Source of the DNA: Arbacia lixula
Lineage: Eukaryota; Echinodermata; Echinoidea; Arbacioida; Arbaciidae
Assembly (NCBI GenBank): GCA_963669155.1
Contig: OZ022597.1
Location: 56,001-120,000 of the forward strand
Length of the DNA: 64,000 nucleotides
Direction: 5' to 3'
A program made the position numbers and the translations under genes. Under the pieces are notes generated by a model. It had not been told where the DNA came from, searched no databases, and saw only the letters and a list, made by a program, of their open reading frames with translations. Shown here one piece after another: positions 11,340-23,869 of this stretch (the stretch's first letter is position 1; every line of letters starts with the position of its first letter).

Positions 11340-12430
11340 TTCTTCATCTTACTGTCACTCGTTCGACCATTTGGATAAAATCGGATGAACCCGAATGATA
11401 GTTAATGCATGTGTCATTACTTTTCATGTAGGTTGTTAACAAAAAATAATATTTTGTTGATTAAACCTTTTCATCTTGACTTGTTAAAAGTTTGCAATCA
11501 CCATTGTCTCCATTTTTCAATGAGGGTCGACTGTGCCGTTGGCCGATTCCTCCGGACCAGCACAACTGCCACACCCTGTTACACGTGTACATGTACTGTT
11601 TTATGCTGAGAGTGTTTGATGCTGAAGTCAGAAGAAGTCAACGTCGGGTCAAAATCAATATTAAACATGTTAAAATTCCATTTGAATTTAACTGGTCACA
11701 TCAATTCTTATCTAGGCCTATTCCATTTCTTGATAATATAGTTTGAAAAAATATTTCCGATCTTGAATTACCTGAATTTTGAGAAATAAGACATTTTGCA
11801 GGAAGCATCGTGACAAAAAATGTTGTCAATTGCTCGCCTGTAACAATATAATAGTTAAGTAGATCTAGGCCTAGATCTAGTTCTCTTTGACTTTGACATG
11901 ACGTTGAACACAGCTCAGGCAGATTATGCTCTAAAAATCCCTTCAAGTAATAAAAAAATCAGAACATTTTCATTATGAATTAGTATATAGAAGACAGAAA
12001 AATGTAAAAATGAAGTTATTATTAATTAATGGAATTTTAATATTGATTTCTATCCGATGTTGACAACACTCAACAAGATAAGACAACACATGCTCGATCA
12101 CGAGCTCAATGTCAATGTCTGGCCCTGTCTGGACCATTTTCATTAGTTTGAATGCCTCAGAATCACTCAAAAAGACGGTTAACGCCTTTCAAATTTCATA
12201 ATAAAACAAAATTACTTACCTTGATGTTACTGTCTGATAGGTAGAATCAAGATGGCTTGAGGATATGATGTATTGGTAGAAAAAGCTTGATATTGCATGA
12301 AAGCACGTGGCATCGATTCGAGAAAATTTTCAGCTACTACAAACTCGTACTCCACGTGCGATCGCAATCGCGTCATCGCGAGCGCGCGAGCGTACGTTGC
12401 CTGCATACTATAGAGTGTATCACCAAAATA
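11340..12430. other. Non-coding stretch, nothing recognised
   Basis: AT-rich DNA with several short ORFs on both strands, none resembling a known protein or showing coding-like composition. No tRNA or other RNA gene was seen. Confidence 0.5.
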
Positions 12431-12502
12431 CCAACAACAACAACAACAATACGTGCCCGTATAATGCATGCTGCATTGTTCGGGAGTACGTACGTACGTA
12501 CG
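12431..12502. repeat. Short microsatellites (CAA)n and (GTAC)n
   Basis: A CAA run at 12431-12449 and a GTAC run at 12486-12502 lie in a CpG-rich patch (12300-12600). The overlapping ORFs of 96-141 codons on both strands here are low in complexity and unrecognised. Confidence 0.7.
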
Positions 12503-12835
12503 AGTCGCCGCTATCGATCGCGCTGCGCGGTGTTGTTGTTGTTTATCATTGTTTCTTTTTCTGGGGAAACGCGATGATTTCAGTGCAGTGGCGATCAAGA
12601 ATAATCAATGCCTCAAGTATAATTCTCATAACTTATATTAAAATTACTATCATAATTCATATTTGTGCACATAATCATTCTTGTATCTTTGCAGAAGAAT
12701 GTGCTGATTATCTGTTCTTGTTTTTTATTTAAATATTGGGGAAAAATAATGATTCGAGGCCTTAATATCTTACATATTATAAGAGGATAAGAAGAGTGTT
12801 ATTTGTTCATATTATATAAAAATTGACATTTTCAA

Positions 12836-13130
12836 CATGTTGAAAAACGTTCAACAAAATAGGTCTGTGGAAAACGTTCTGAGAACGTTCTGAAAACGTT
12901 TCATACAGAACGTTTGATTTTGTAACTTCCGAAAACGTTTTATAAATGTTCTGTAAAGGACGTTCCATTTTGTAACGTCCATGGACGTTATTAAAACGTT
13001 TGGAAAAAACCTTAAATTTTAAGTTCTTACTACAACGTTATATAAACGTTTTAAAAACGTCCATTTTGGACGAAGGACGTACGGACCTGTACAAAACGTT
13101 TTAAAAACGTTCTGAGAACGTTGTGTGTTT
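12836..13130. repeat. AACGTT-motif repeat cluster
   Basis: The palindrome AACGTT recurs roughly every 10-25 bp, often as GAACGTTCTGAGAACGTT or AAAACGTTTTATAAACGTT. Because the core is self-complementary, the block reads alike on both strands. No coding potential is visible. It directly abuts a different palindrome cluster at 13137-13305. Confidence 0.75.
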
Positions 13131-13136
13131 GCTGGG

Positions 13137-13305
13137 ATGGTACATGTACTAGTACCATGGTACAAAAACCATAACAATACCTTGGTACTAGTACAATGGT
13201 AAAAGAACCATGGTATTTATACCATGGTAAAAGTACTGCGCCCAACTGTCAATTTACCATGCATTACCATACCACGAAAGTACCATGGTACTACCATGGT
13301 ACTTT
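13137..13305. repeat. TACCATGGTA palindrome cluster
   Basis: At least six copies or near-copies of ACCATGGT/TACCATGGTA, with related TAGTACC and GGTACTAG pieces, are packed in about 170 bp. It could extrude several small hairpins. No gene is present. Confidence 0.75.
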
Positions 13306-13379
13306 TTTGTAAGGGAAGATACCTAGAACATAATGACACTGTACCAGCCATGCGAACTACAAGACTTAAAACAGGAGAT

Positions 13380-14940
13380 GGAAAGAATGGAGCTGGATAC
13401 TATGGGTATGAATAAAAAGGTTGGAAACGAGAAGCTCGGAACATTGGTGGACATTATGGACTTGGCGAGAAGAATGAAAGAGGATAAAGGCTCATAAACT
13501 GTGGTGAGCAGAATAATATATTTGTAACAATACGTGATTCAAGCAGCCACCATGAAAGCGATATACACTGAAAAAGGAATTGTATTGTACAAGCCAAAAC
13601 CTACCTCGGGTGCAGATATAAACTCAAATCATTACCCTGTGGTGATCAAAATGGATATTAAGTTAATACGAGTAAATAAAGCAACTACAGCAGGACAAAT
13701 AGAACCTAATGAAGAAGAATACAAATGGAAATATAACATTGAAATGAGGAATATATATAACATCTCGAGTATTGAAGAAACCGAACATGGTCCAACTGTT
13801 GTATCCAGTCATCACTTAGGGCAGTGCTCCCGCAAAGAGTAAACTAGAAGAATAAGAAATGGATGACAGATGAAATCTTAGTATTGATGGAAGAAAGAGA
13901 AAAGCAGAAAATTAAATATATATATATATATATATATATGACAGGACAAATAGAGAAATCTCAGCAACATGCAGGAAAGCCGAGGAATAATGCCTGGAGG
14001 AAACGCGCGAAGAACATTAAAGATCTAGACAAACGACAAAAGCAATCCAAAAGCAATCCAGAAGAAAGTAAAATAATTCACTAAGAAAAATAAGCATAAT
14101 GTGACAAGTGGTTACATGAAAGTTAAAGACGGGAAACTCCTGTTCGATTAAGAAGAAATCTCTGGAAGATGGATAAAATACATTACAGAGATGTATGCTG
14201 ACGACAGAGGAGCACTGCCACAGTTTAAATGTTCAAGCGGGGAAGTATCATGAAAGAGGAAGTGCTAAGGTTCCCAGATTTAATGGAAAGGGGAAAAGCA
14301 AACGGACCGGTTAATTTGCTAGTGGGGGCATTAAAAGCTCTCGATGAATATAACATTGATAAAATTACAGAAATATGTAACAGCATAATACAATAGTGGA
14401 GTTATATCGACTGACATGACAGAGTCCATATTTATAACAATACCAAAGAAAACAATAGCTCAGAGCTGCACAGAAGTTAGAAGTATAAGTTTTTATGAGT
14501 CATGTATTAAAGCAAGTTGCCTTTAAAAATACTACAACAAAGGATAGCAAAACAGATTGATTACGAAATAAGCCAATCACAGAGTGGATTTAGACCCGGC
14601 ACAGGCACACGCGAAGGGATTTTCATTTTAAGAACTATATGTGAACGAGCGATGGAAGTGCATATGATGTATACGTATGTTTCATTGACTACACCAAAGC
14701 TTATGATCATGCCAACCATTCAAAAATGATAAATTGCTAAATTGCTTATCGGAGATTGGGGTAGATGACAAGGACCTGCAAATACTATGTATTTGCAGGT
14801 ACTGGGAGCAAGACGCAGTTGTAAGGACAGAGCATGGGCTGTCAACAGTTTTTCAGATGGAGAAAAGAGTAAGGCAGCGATGTGTACTATCACCACACTT
14901 ATACACAGAAATAATTATATTATAAGAAAGAGTGATGTTG
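13380..14940 (+). pseudogene. Decayed non-LTR retrotransposon, endonuclease to reverse transcriptase
   Basis: Fragments in several frames follow the order of a LINE polyprotein. GGHYGLGEKNERG near 13440-13480 and SGADINSNHYPVVIKMDIKL near 13600-13660 match the C-terminal half of an APE-type endonuclease. SQSGFRPGTGTREG near 14575-14620 is reverse-transcriptase motif QxGFRPG. RVRQRCVLSPHLYTEII near 14865-14920 corresponds to the usual GVRQGCVLSPxLF motif. Frameshifts and stops separate the pieces, so it cannot make protein. It reads on the plus strand and stops just before the foldback at 15040. The wording resembles the 31985-32815 fragment, so both may come from one family. Clade not assigned. 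Confidence 0.85.
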
Positions 14941-15039
14941 GAAGGAAGTTTTGATGCGAAGAGAGGACTAGGGCGTCCACGTACTCAGTGAATGGATGAT
15001 ATTAAGGAGTGCATCCAGTCGGCAGACCCCAGATTTTTT

Positions 15040-15641
15040 TTTATTTTCAGCTAGGTAGCCGTGACCTTCACTTGACTTCTCGAACCGCGGAAAAGGTCTC
15101 ATTTTCAAACTGCATGAATAAACCATATTTTCGTACGATTTCTTTTGCACCTGTGTGTTGGAGTTCGTAATTTACCAAGTGTGAAAAACATTTATTTAAA
15201 ACAGGTAGAAAAATATTGCAAATTCGAGATAAATATGAGGTTCTAATTAAAGAAAAGAAAAATTAAAAACAAATCTATATTTCAAAATCAATCGCTTTTG
15301 AGTCCCCAACACTTATAAATCATCTGAAGCGAAATCTAACGTACTTTTTGAAATTTAGATTTCGATTCATAAATCTAATTTGGGGACTCAAAAGCAATTA
15401 ACATTGAAATATATATTTTATTTTCATTTTTCTTATTTTTATTAGAACCACATATTAAACTCATATTTGAAATATATTTCAGCCTGTTTCAATTGAATGT
15501 TTTCCACACTTGGTAAATTTTGCAAAACAAAATGAACAAAAAAATGGTTTATTCATGAAGATATCGCAGTTCGAAAAGGAGACCTTTTCCGCGGTTCGAG
15601 AGGTCAAGTGAAGGTCACGACTTCCGAGCTGAAAATAAATC
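15040..15641. mobile_element. Foldback element with arms of about 290 bp
   Basis: The left arm begins TTATTTTCAGCTAGG and includes CGAACCGCGGAAAAGGTCTC (15079-15098). The right arm mirrors it with GAGACCTTTTCCGCGGTTCG (15580-15599) and AGCTGAAAATAA (15628-15639). The inner arms also pair: GAGTCCCCAACAC (15300-15312) faces TTGGGGACTCAAAAGC. Short indels separate the arms. This is a near-complete hairpin typical of foldback MITEs. It contains no gene. Confidence 0.8.
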
Positions 15642-16491
15642 GCTCGCTTTCTGCTGCCTGCGGAGTGGTTGCACTGCGAATATCGGTTGCGAAGTCCGTA
15701 TTATTTCTGAAAACTCGTATCACTTTGAAGACGAATAGCACAAATGAAACTGGAATCAATATTTCTGCTGGAGTACTGGCTTTCCAAAGCTTTAACTGGT
15801 TTTACCGTCCAATGTGTAGAAGGGTCAGGATCCAGCAAAGTCTGAGAGCTTACATATTAAAAAAAAATTGAGGCCTGCTTTTGAAAGCAAAAGAAATAAA
15901 AACTCCTTTGTGTATATCGAAAAAAAAAATGAAAATACTTATTTCGAAAAATATAATCTCGATCCCTGTTTTAAAGATGATTAGTGTGCGTACAGAAGAA
16001 ATCTAGTGCAGCAAAATGTGCACGCGAGATTTTGCGAGACGAAAAAAACGCTCACGAGCGAGCTCAGTGGATGAGGCTGAATTACGGCAAATGTGTCAGA
16101 AGGTCACAAGCCCGGGAATTATGGCGGTCTACGGTAGTCGAACTGCTGAGAGCAAATGGTACTTGAAGAAAGAGAGAGAGTTACGTCTGCTTTCTTTTGC
16201 CTAGTTTCGACTACTAGAACAATAAATAACAATAAATAAAGAAAAATACATAAATAAATATATCAATAACGAACGAAAGACCATCATACCACCCCAACAT
16301 CAATCCATTTCAGCAAATTTGACATTGATTTTTTTTTTCTATTTAAATGGCTAATCCTGTTTTGACATTGTTAGTCACATTTGGTTTCACATAATACATT
16401 CAAATTGCAGTGACATGTTTTGTGTGCCCTGAGACAAAAATCACAACTCTATCCAGATGGCAATGAATATATGTTTTTTCTCTTTCTTCAG
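15642..16491. other. Non-coding stretch with AT-rich tract
   Basis: Overlapping plus-strand ORFs at 15984-16204 are arginine-rich and unrecognised. An AATAAATAAA-type AT tract lies at 16220-16265. If the candidate exon at 16492 belongs to a spliced gene, this is its last intron; the polypyrimidine tract at 16474-16488 supports that. Confidence 0.4.
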
Positions 16492-16668
16492 CGTACATGT
16501 GAGGACATCTATGACGAAGAGAGCGATGATGAAGATATCGGCCAAGACGACCTTGTTACCGGGGCAACAGGATACCGTCGTCTGCGCAGCGAAAACAACC
16601 TTTCTGCCTTGTCTCTTGGGCCATTGAGAAGGAACAGAGTACGATGGAGAAAATGCGTCATCGTCTGA
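16492..16668 (+). CDS. Candidate last exon ending in CAAX-like CVIV
   Basis: A strong acceptor (TTTTTTCTCTTTCTTCAG) precedes an open frame of 58 codons and a TGA. The translation is acidic first (RTCEDIYDEESDDEDIGQDD) and ends in a basic run RRNRVRWRKCVIV. A cysteine fourth from the end followed by two aliphatic residues, with basic residues before it, is the pattern of C-terminal prenylation (CAAX). Composition shifts sharply to coding-like relative to the AT-rich surroundings. AATAAA signals occur at 17356 and 17384, about 700 bp downstream. Upstream exons were not found, and the region before it is transposon-filled, so the gene identity is unknown. It could also be a relic exon. Confidence 0.4.
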   Translation, partial: RTCEDIYDEESDDEDIGQDDLVTGATGYRRLRSENNLSALSLGPLRRNRVRWRKCVIV

Positions 16669-19501
16669 AGAGGTGCTACTTTAATGACTATCATCAGCGA
16701 CGTTTCAACGTTGTGAGGAACGTCTTTCAGAACTATGGTTGTTAACGATATTGAATAGCTTCGAAATAATGATCAATAACAATTATGAGTCAGTACTGTG
16801 TTCATGATCAACAATATTATTGTGTTACGGAAATTGAGTTAAGCGTGAAAATAATCAAGCAGCTATATTTTCAACGTATTTTTGCACTCATGTCAACACT
16901 CGTGACTGTTTCAAAAGTCATTGTTCTGGTACAAAATTACTAGAACCTTGCAGCAGGTGTCAGAAACTACATACATACGTGTACGTACTTTATATGTACC
17001 TATATCTGTCTTGGTGTTATAACAATATGCAAAACTGTGAGAGAACGAGGTTACTGAGGACTACCACCATTATTACCTGCCCATAGATAAGTTCTTCTAA
17101 GTGTTCGTTTTAAATTGATTAGGTCAAGGGAAGGATATCAACCTCGTTACATTTCAGAAAAGCAATCACATTACACTATAACATTCAAATTGAAGTGATG
17201 GAATAAACATGGACGTGTTTTGGAGCTAGGTTCATGACATGTCTATCAATGACATGATATGTACAGTTGAGGCCCAAAAAATTTAATACATCCGTGGAAT
17301 TCAGTGAAATGTGTTCACTTGCCAAAAATCGTAAAACTGACTTTATCTGCATGAAAATAAATACCATGACGAATTTGGCATCAAATAAAAGAGCGTGTTA
17401 AGCTCTTACGCATGATTGAGATGCCGTTAGGATTAACTTATATTCAGGTGAAATTTTCTTTGAAGAAAAGCAACTGATATTCGTGCCAAATATGTTCTAT
17501 TGTCTGTTACCAACATCGTTTCATTCAAATATGTCACATGTCAAATCTTTGATTTATATTGCATTTTCTATCATGATATGTCACCACTGAACAAAATAGT
17601 GAACAAAATCTGAAATGTTTATGTTCAGAAGTAACAAGCACACATATACCATGTATATGAAATGTTTTTGTCAAGTTTTTATTTTGAATTTGTCTAAAAA
17701 AGAACTTTTTTGGAAAAAATGGCACCATTTTTTTTTCAGCTCCTGACGACAACGTAATGTGTGGAAGGGGCATGACATACTCATTTTTTTAATATTAAAT
17801 TCGTCATCATTGCACATATATTTTATGAGATACAGTAAATTTTATGATGTTTGGCAAGTGTCAAGTCGTCTTTGTATTTCCTGGGTGAATGTAAGCTTCT
17901 GGCCTCAACTGTATGTCACCGTCTGTCAGTATAAATTTGTTTATTTTATCACTCTTCTCTTAACACTTTGCATACTCTATATCCATAGTCTTCAGTGTTA
18001 CACTGATTTATGTGGCTGCGAGATTAGCCACATGATATACCGGAACAATATGAATGTACACTTTTCAATGAAAAGGTAAAACAGAGTTCCATCAACGACC
18101 CAAATCTACTCAGTGGAATTCAGTTGACGAGTGTTGCCCAAACACGACCCCCTTAATCTATTCATCGCATAGGTATATTAAAATGCCACCGCAAGCAGTA
18201 TTTCCTTCGAAGTGATGATTATCAATTCATGGATATCGAAACTTTTCTGGCACCTTTTGTCATATGATATCTTTACGAATTGCTCCAGGTGCCTGGGAAG
18301 AGGCCAATTTCCAGACTCACTTGAAGGATACTGTATATTAGAGAAGATATTCAAGCTACATTTACGTTGATTCTAGAAAAAAAGAGTTTATGAATACAGA
18401 GTAGTTGAGGTGGCAGAAATCGGACAAACAATACAGAAGCTGTGGTTATTATCAACAGTAATATATGTTTATCATCAAGTATATGATCATGACATATTCA
18501 AGTATATTAGTGATGCAATTGTACATACAAATTCATTGCTGTACTGTGGTCATATCCTCGATATTTAGCAATAATGATTGAAATAAAAAGCGAAGGTGTC
18601 AGAGTGTCCAATCCTTGGGCGCGCTAAAATATGAATTGTATTATTTTTTTCTGTATTACAAAAACTTAAGATGTGTGTTCCTTTGGCTTATGTAACCCTA
18701 CATAACATCGCGATGAAGTTTAGAAGGATAAGATAGCAACAAACCATGCCGAGTACCATTATAGCTAGAAGTAGACTTAACCTGGATACAAATATACTTG
18801 TTCTCGATACCTTACTTAGGATTTCCATAATGGGAACACCGATGAACTGAATTTGATTAACGTAAGCTAAATTGATTGTTTTTAAATTGTTTGATGACAA
18901 TACGAAATAATTATGATGTTATTACATTTTTGTAAGATTTACCGACAGTTTGAAATAAAAGGCAAAATGAAAATGCAGATCAGTGAAGGAAATGAGAATA
19001 GGACCATGACCATTCAAGTGGTAATGGGTAATGATCGAGTATCAAAGCACTTTTTCTTCCTCTCGTAAAATATGGGACAAAATTCGCTGACAAGGATGTA
19101 GTTGGGTGCATGACCGTTACTAGCGGCGCATGTATATCTTATGATTGTGTGGTTTTCCACAATCTTCATCTAAACCTGGTGTATCCTTCCTGCAGAACTA
19201 AAGCAAACAGTCACACATTCATGACCATGACAGTACTGCAAGATGTGTCGAAGAAAGTTCCCACCACGCGAGTCCATTGCATATGGGAGTGGATGAGCCT
19301 TTCTGTAAGATGATATGAATATGATTATCAGCGGATGGCGTTCTATTGGGCCTATTTGCATTTGAAATGTGATAAGTGCTAACATGTTGATAATATGTGC
19401 CCATGTATGCAGGAAGATGGTTTTATCACAATATTCCAAACCATATTGATATTACACAACCAAGTCTAAAACTTAACGTAATACGTCATAGCAGTCAGGA
19501 T
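16669..19501. other. Non-coding stretch, possible 3'-UTR then intergenic
   Basis: AT-rich with only short unrecognised ORFs. It contains two AATAAA hexamers (17356-17361 and 17384-17389) suited to the exon ending at 16668, and a further GAAATAAAAAG near 18580. No repeats or RNA genes were recognised. Confidence 0.45.
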
Positions 19502-19547
19502 CTGTGCTGGGCTGTGCTGGGCTGGGCTGGGCTGTGCTGGGCTGGGT
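19502..19547. repeat. GCTGG/GCTGT mini-repeat
   Basis: About nine copies of GCTGG or GCTGT in tandem (GTGCTGGGCTGTGCTGGGCT). It lies immediately before the first copy of the large tandem duplication. Confidence 0.8.
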
Positions 19548-19555
19548 TGATGGGC

Positions 19556-20705
19556 CACACTCTAATTACTAAACATATATGATGTGTAATTACTATTCTG
19601 ACTGATCTGTATATCACCGTGCATAATATGTGTCATATGATAATACAAATGCGTTATATTTCGTAAGAGTCTATGCAATTGTATGTTACATGTCACCCCA
19701 TCATCGGAGACCGGGGACACTGAAGCTGTCTATACCAAACTTCTCGATTTCATTCGGATCAAGCTGTCAATTCTTTGTAAAGGTGATATTATAAGAACAA
19801 GAATATGCTTTCATAATCATGTATTAATGTATTAATACGATTGTCATGCCTTTAATTCTAAGCTAGGTAATGTATACAAGATGTTTCAAATTTCAATGGC
19901 TATTCTTTGCTACTAAAAGGCAGTACTTTCGTTAATTTCCATATCGTCAAGTGAATTGTATTAATGAAGAGTATTCTGTGCTAAAAGACCGATCGACAGA
20001 CCGTGTAAACTTGTTCATGACGAGCCTATAAGTCTTAGTTTATGTTTAAGTCAGTACTATCTCATACTACTGCACTTTGTTGTAAGATGTATAGTGTATA
20101 GCATTTTGTTACACAATGATGTGTGTAAAAGGATCGACCATTTTGTGTACATCGATTGAGCGGAGTGTCTGTATGTATGCGATTTTTGTTCATGTACGTT
20201 GTAGTCATGTCCCTGTACAATTCTTGTAAGTACTTGTCATAGTAACTTGCAGTCGATTAACATTGTAATGCATAAATAACTACGCAAAAGTACATAGTAA
20301 ACATATTAACCCGTTAGGGTACTATCATATATAGTGTTTTATTACCAAGGTCATTTATATGTGTTTGTTTCCGTTGACAATATACAATTTGTATATTACG
20401 TAAAGGATCAACGATGCTCGTGGTATAATCGATCAATGTATGTATTGTCACATTTGTTATGTTACATACCAAGGCCTCATGACACGCAGTATGATTACGT
20501 ATTGTTTGAGTTTGTTCATGAGAAACCATGTTGTGATGATTCACTGCTTTACGCGCTTACTCACTGACTGCTTCTCGTCATAGCTGTCATTCTAATACAC
20601 TGGGTTTTCTTTTAACCTGAATTGAGCACTGCGTTTCTTGTTACAGAGCATTTATATTAAACAACTTTTATATCACAGCATATGCACATGTACATGTATA
20701 AAGAA
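19556..20705. repeat. Large tandem unit, copy 1
   Basis: Aligns by eye with 21650-22805. Shared stretches include CACCCCATCATCGGAGACC (19695-19713, with one change in copy 2), TTTTATTACCAAGGTCATTT, TATATTACGTAAAGGATCAA and ACTCACTGACTGCTTCTCGT. Copies 1 and 2 start about 2.1 kb apart and differ at roughly one base in seven, with many short indels. Opposite-strand ORFs of 70-77 codons at 20314-20567 look like by-products. No function is known. Confidence 0.8.
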
Positions 20706-21649
20706 AATACGTTTTCAAAATTGCAAGTTAAACGTGTCTTTTCGTGAGATTTGTTAAAAGTGCTTGGATCTAAAAACATTTAATTGAAGTCCACGAACAC
20801 CCATTAAATGTTACCTTATAGTTGCTACTTCCATATAATGGAAAAGTGTAAGGACTACGAATTGATTTCAAAAAATTTAAGTAAGTGAACAAGTTGTTTC
20901 ACCTTAATTTCTAGAATTGTCTTTACATAAAGACATATTGCTGAGTTGCAAAAACATATACAGATGAACCGTACATTTGGCATCGATCGAGGTCTGGCTC
21001 GTTTTATACAGTCATCTTACACAGGCATTATGATTGCAAATATTTTCTTGAAATAGGGCCTATGGTAGAGGTCGATATGAATACACAATGATGACTTGTT
21101 ATCCCGTAATTTGTTTTTAAAATGTATCACAACATTTTCATTCTAAAATGTTTTGATTTATTATTCTCACGAGATTATGTTGTATATATATATATATAAA
21201 TAGATATACATGTAGTTAACTGCAAAATGTCCCAATTAGGTAGGTTTCGACCCACTCCGCTTTCAAATGTTAGCAATTCGCCTTTACCTGTCTTGATGCA
21301 TTTAGTACCTCTTGTGACAGAAAGTAGAGTGAAGATAACATAGATCATTAGAAGGTGATTTTAAAGATCCATGTATATAGTTACAACTTTAACAAGTTGA
21401 TTTGATGTTTGCTCTATCAGACATAACAGATAACTATACGTTATCTGGTTCTGTGATCCGCATACATTTTAATATCTTGCAAACCGATAGTATTCCTGTC
21501 TTTGTAGCAATATTCATCGATGTTATACGAATATAATACGCTGGTGTATATATATGGAATGCATATTTTCACGTTGTGTGGAGCTGTAAACGTAACGTGA
21601 TTTTTTTTTTTTTTTTGAGGCACAGATTTCATGTGTTTAATACAGCGCT
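20706..21649. other. Spacer between large tandem copies 1 and 2
   Basis: AT-rich and non-coding, with a (TA)n run near 21183-21199 and a poly-T run at 21601-21616. The part from about 21540 also resembles the start of copy 3 (from about 23880), so the true unit may begin earlier than drawn. Confidence 0.4.
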
Positions 21650-22805
21650 GGGTCACACTCTCACCGGATTACACAACCAAGATGATTTGTAATCAATGTT
21701 CTTGTTGATCTGCATATTACAGTGGATGATATGCATCATATGGTCAAATAAATGTATTACATTTCGTTAGAGTCTATGCGATTGTATTTGATATATCACC
21801 CCATCATTGGAGACCAGGGAAACTGTACACCAAACCTCTTGATTTCATTCAGATTAAGCTGTCTAATGTTTGTGAACATGAGATTTTAAGAAGAAAAATT
21901 GTTATAGTCATGTATTAATAATGAAATACGATCGTCATGCCTTTAATTCTAAACTAGATATTACATACAGGATATTTCAAATCCAATGGCTATTTTGTGC
22001 AACTAAAAGGCAGTACTTTCGTTAATCACCATATCGTTAAGTGTATTTTATTGATAGAGACTATTCTGAATTAAAATACCGATAGGCAGATCGTTTAAAC
22101 TTGTTTATGACTAGCCTACTCTTAATTTATGTTTAAGTCAATGCTCAATATTTTACACATCTATATTACTGCACTTTGTTATAAAATGTAGTAATTAGCA
22201 TTTTGTTATACGATGTAGTGTGTAAAAGGATCAATCATTTTGTGTAGATCAATCGAGTGGAATGTATGAATGTCTGTGATTTATGTTTATGTACATCGTA
22301 GTCATGTCCCTGTATAATTACTTGTAAAAAGCAGGTCATACTAACTTGTAGTCGATTAACATTGTACTGCATAAATAGCTACGCAAATGTACATAGTAAA
22401 CATATACACTCGCTAGGGTACTAGCAGAATGTTTTATTACCAAGGTCATTTATATGTGTTTGTTTCCGTTGGGAATATACAGTTCGTATATTACGTAAAG
22501 GATCAACGATGTTTGTGATATGATCGATCAATATAAGTATTCTAAGATTTGTTATGTTAAATACCGTGGGCTCATGACACGCAGTATGATTATGTAGTGT
22601 TTGAGTTTGTTCATGAGAAACCATGTTGTGATGATCCACTCCTCTACGCGCTTACTCACTGACTGCTTCTCGTCATAGCCGTTGTTCTAATTGACACTGT
22701 TTTTTTAATCGAAATTGATCACTCCTTCTGTTGTAACGGAGTATTTGTATTGCACAACTTCTTTATAGCAAAATGTGTACATGTACATGTATGGAACAAG
22801 CTGTA
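21650..22805. repeat. Large tandem unit, copy 2
   Basis: Second copy of the unit at 19556-20705, same orientation. The end (TGTACATGTACATGTATGGA) corresponds to GCACATGTACATGTATAAAG in copy 1. The minus-strand ORF at 22421-22639 matches that of copy 1 at about three quarters of positions, but replacements are as frequent as silent changes. The plus-strand ORF of copy 1 has stops here. Confidence 0.8.
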
Positions 22806-23111
22806 AAAACTACCAGTTATAAGTTTTTTTTGCGTGTTCTTTATTCAAAAATGCCTTAATTCAAATTCACACATTTCATTGAATGTCATGTACAGCCACT
22901 TAACGGTATATTCGAATTGATACTACCATGCAAGGGTTTCCCGTTATATGGTGTAGTAATTCAAAGGCGGTAAGCCTGCAACATGTATTAATAACCTTGA
23001 ACTAATCTTTTAATTTCTTTTCTAATGTGCAAAAAGGAAATTGCTCATTAACAAATTGATTGATATTGAAATGATTAGTAAATTTGACCATTTCATTATT
23101 AATATAGAGAA

Positions 23112-23170
23112 GTAGACTCGACGTTTCGGGCAGATAGACTGTCCGTCTTCATTGTTGTACTCATCAGCTC
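23112..23170 (-). other. Hammerhead-ribozyme-like motif of Penelope-type elements (degenerate)
   Basis: On the minus strand CTGATGAG (23167-23160) is followed 33 nt later by CGAAACGTC (23128-23120), the two invariant blocks of a hammerhead core in the correct order. Between them GGACAG and CTGCCC could form an imperfect stem II. Penelope-like retroelements are known to carry hammerhead motifs with such blocks. The spacer is longer than usual, and an alternative reading uses TGAAGACGG as a decayed core. No Penelope protein was found nearby. Catalytic activity is doubtful. Confidence 0.35.
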
Positions 23171-23869
23171 TTCACTCTTTTTGGTTTACAGTACTTTTAA
23201 GGACTACACTCATTTCGAAAGAATACTGTACTTTCAAATCTCCACATTCTCGCCTTTCCAATTCCCGTCCAATTATATCCACGTTCTTATTTGATTCCTT
23301 CCAGGACTTTACACATGGTGTACCGTAAACCTCTTCGTGATTGATCACACCACCATGCAAACCTTTAAACATAACATATTGATGACTTGTTCGTTACATT
23401 CATCTTTGAGCAAAATGTGCTTAAAATCATGACTCTGGTAGAAGTTTATATAAGTACAGAGTGATAACCCGTCATCTTGTTAATTGTTTACATTATGTAT
23501 TTGAGCATATTTAGTCCGAAACGTGTTAAATCATTATATCAGTGCTGTAATATATCCAATACGTATGCCATATTGACATTGATGTTCTTTGTTTCGTGTA
23601 ACCAAATTTCCGGCTGTGAAGGTTTACACATTTATATTTATGATAACAATTCATCATGATATTTCATGTCCTTATCTTAATGAATTGAGTTCTTTTTTTT
23701 TTACAGAATAGAACATTGAGAGTGTTGTTATAAGAGATTGAGCTCACTACACCGTGTATTCTAGTGGGTGTACTGCGACTCGTTAACACAATTTCCCGCG
23801 ATCTGATCTGTATTGCAGTCTCTTAAAAGGTGATCGATACCTCTAGTCCTTGTAGCCAATATAATGGAT

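Noticed and set aside
12227-12732. Overlapping ORFs of 96-141 codons on both strands
   Set aside because: Simple-sequence-rich patch (CAA and GTAC repeats); several frames equally open; no motif.
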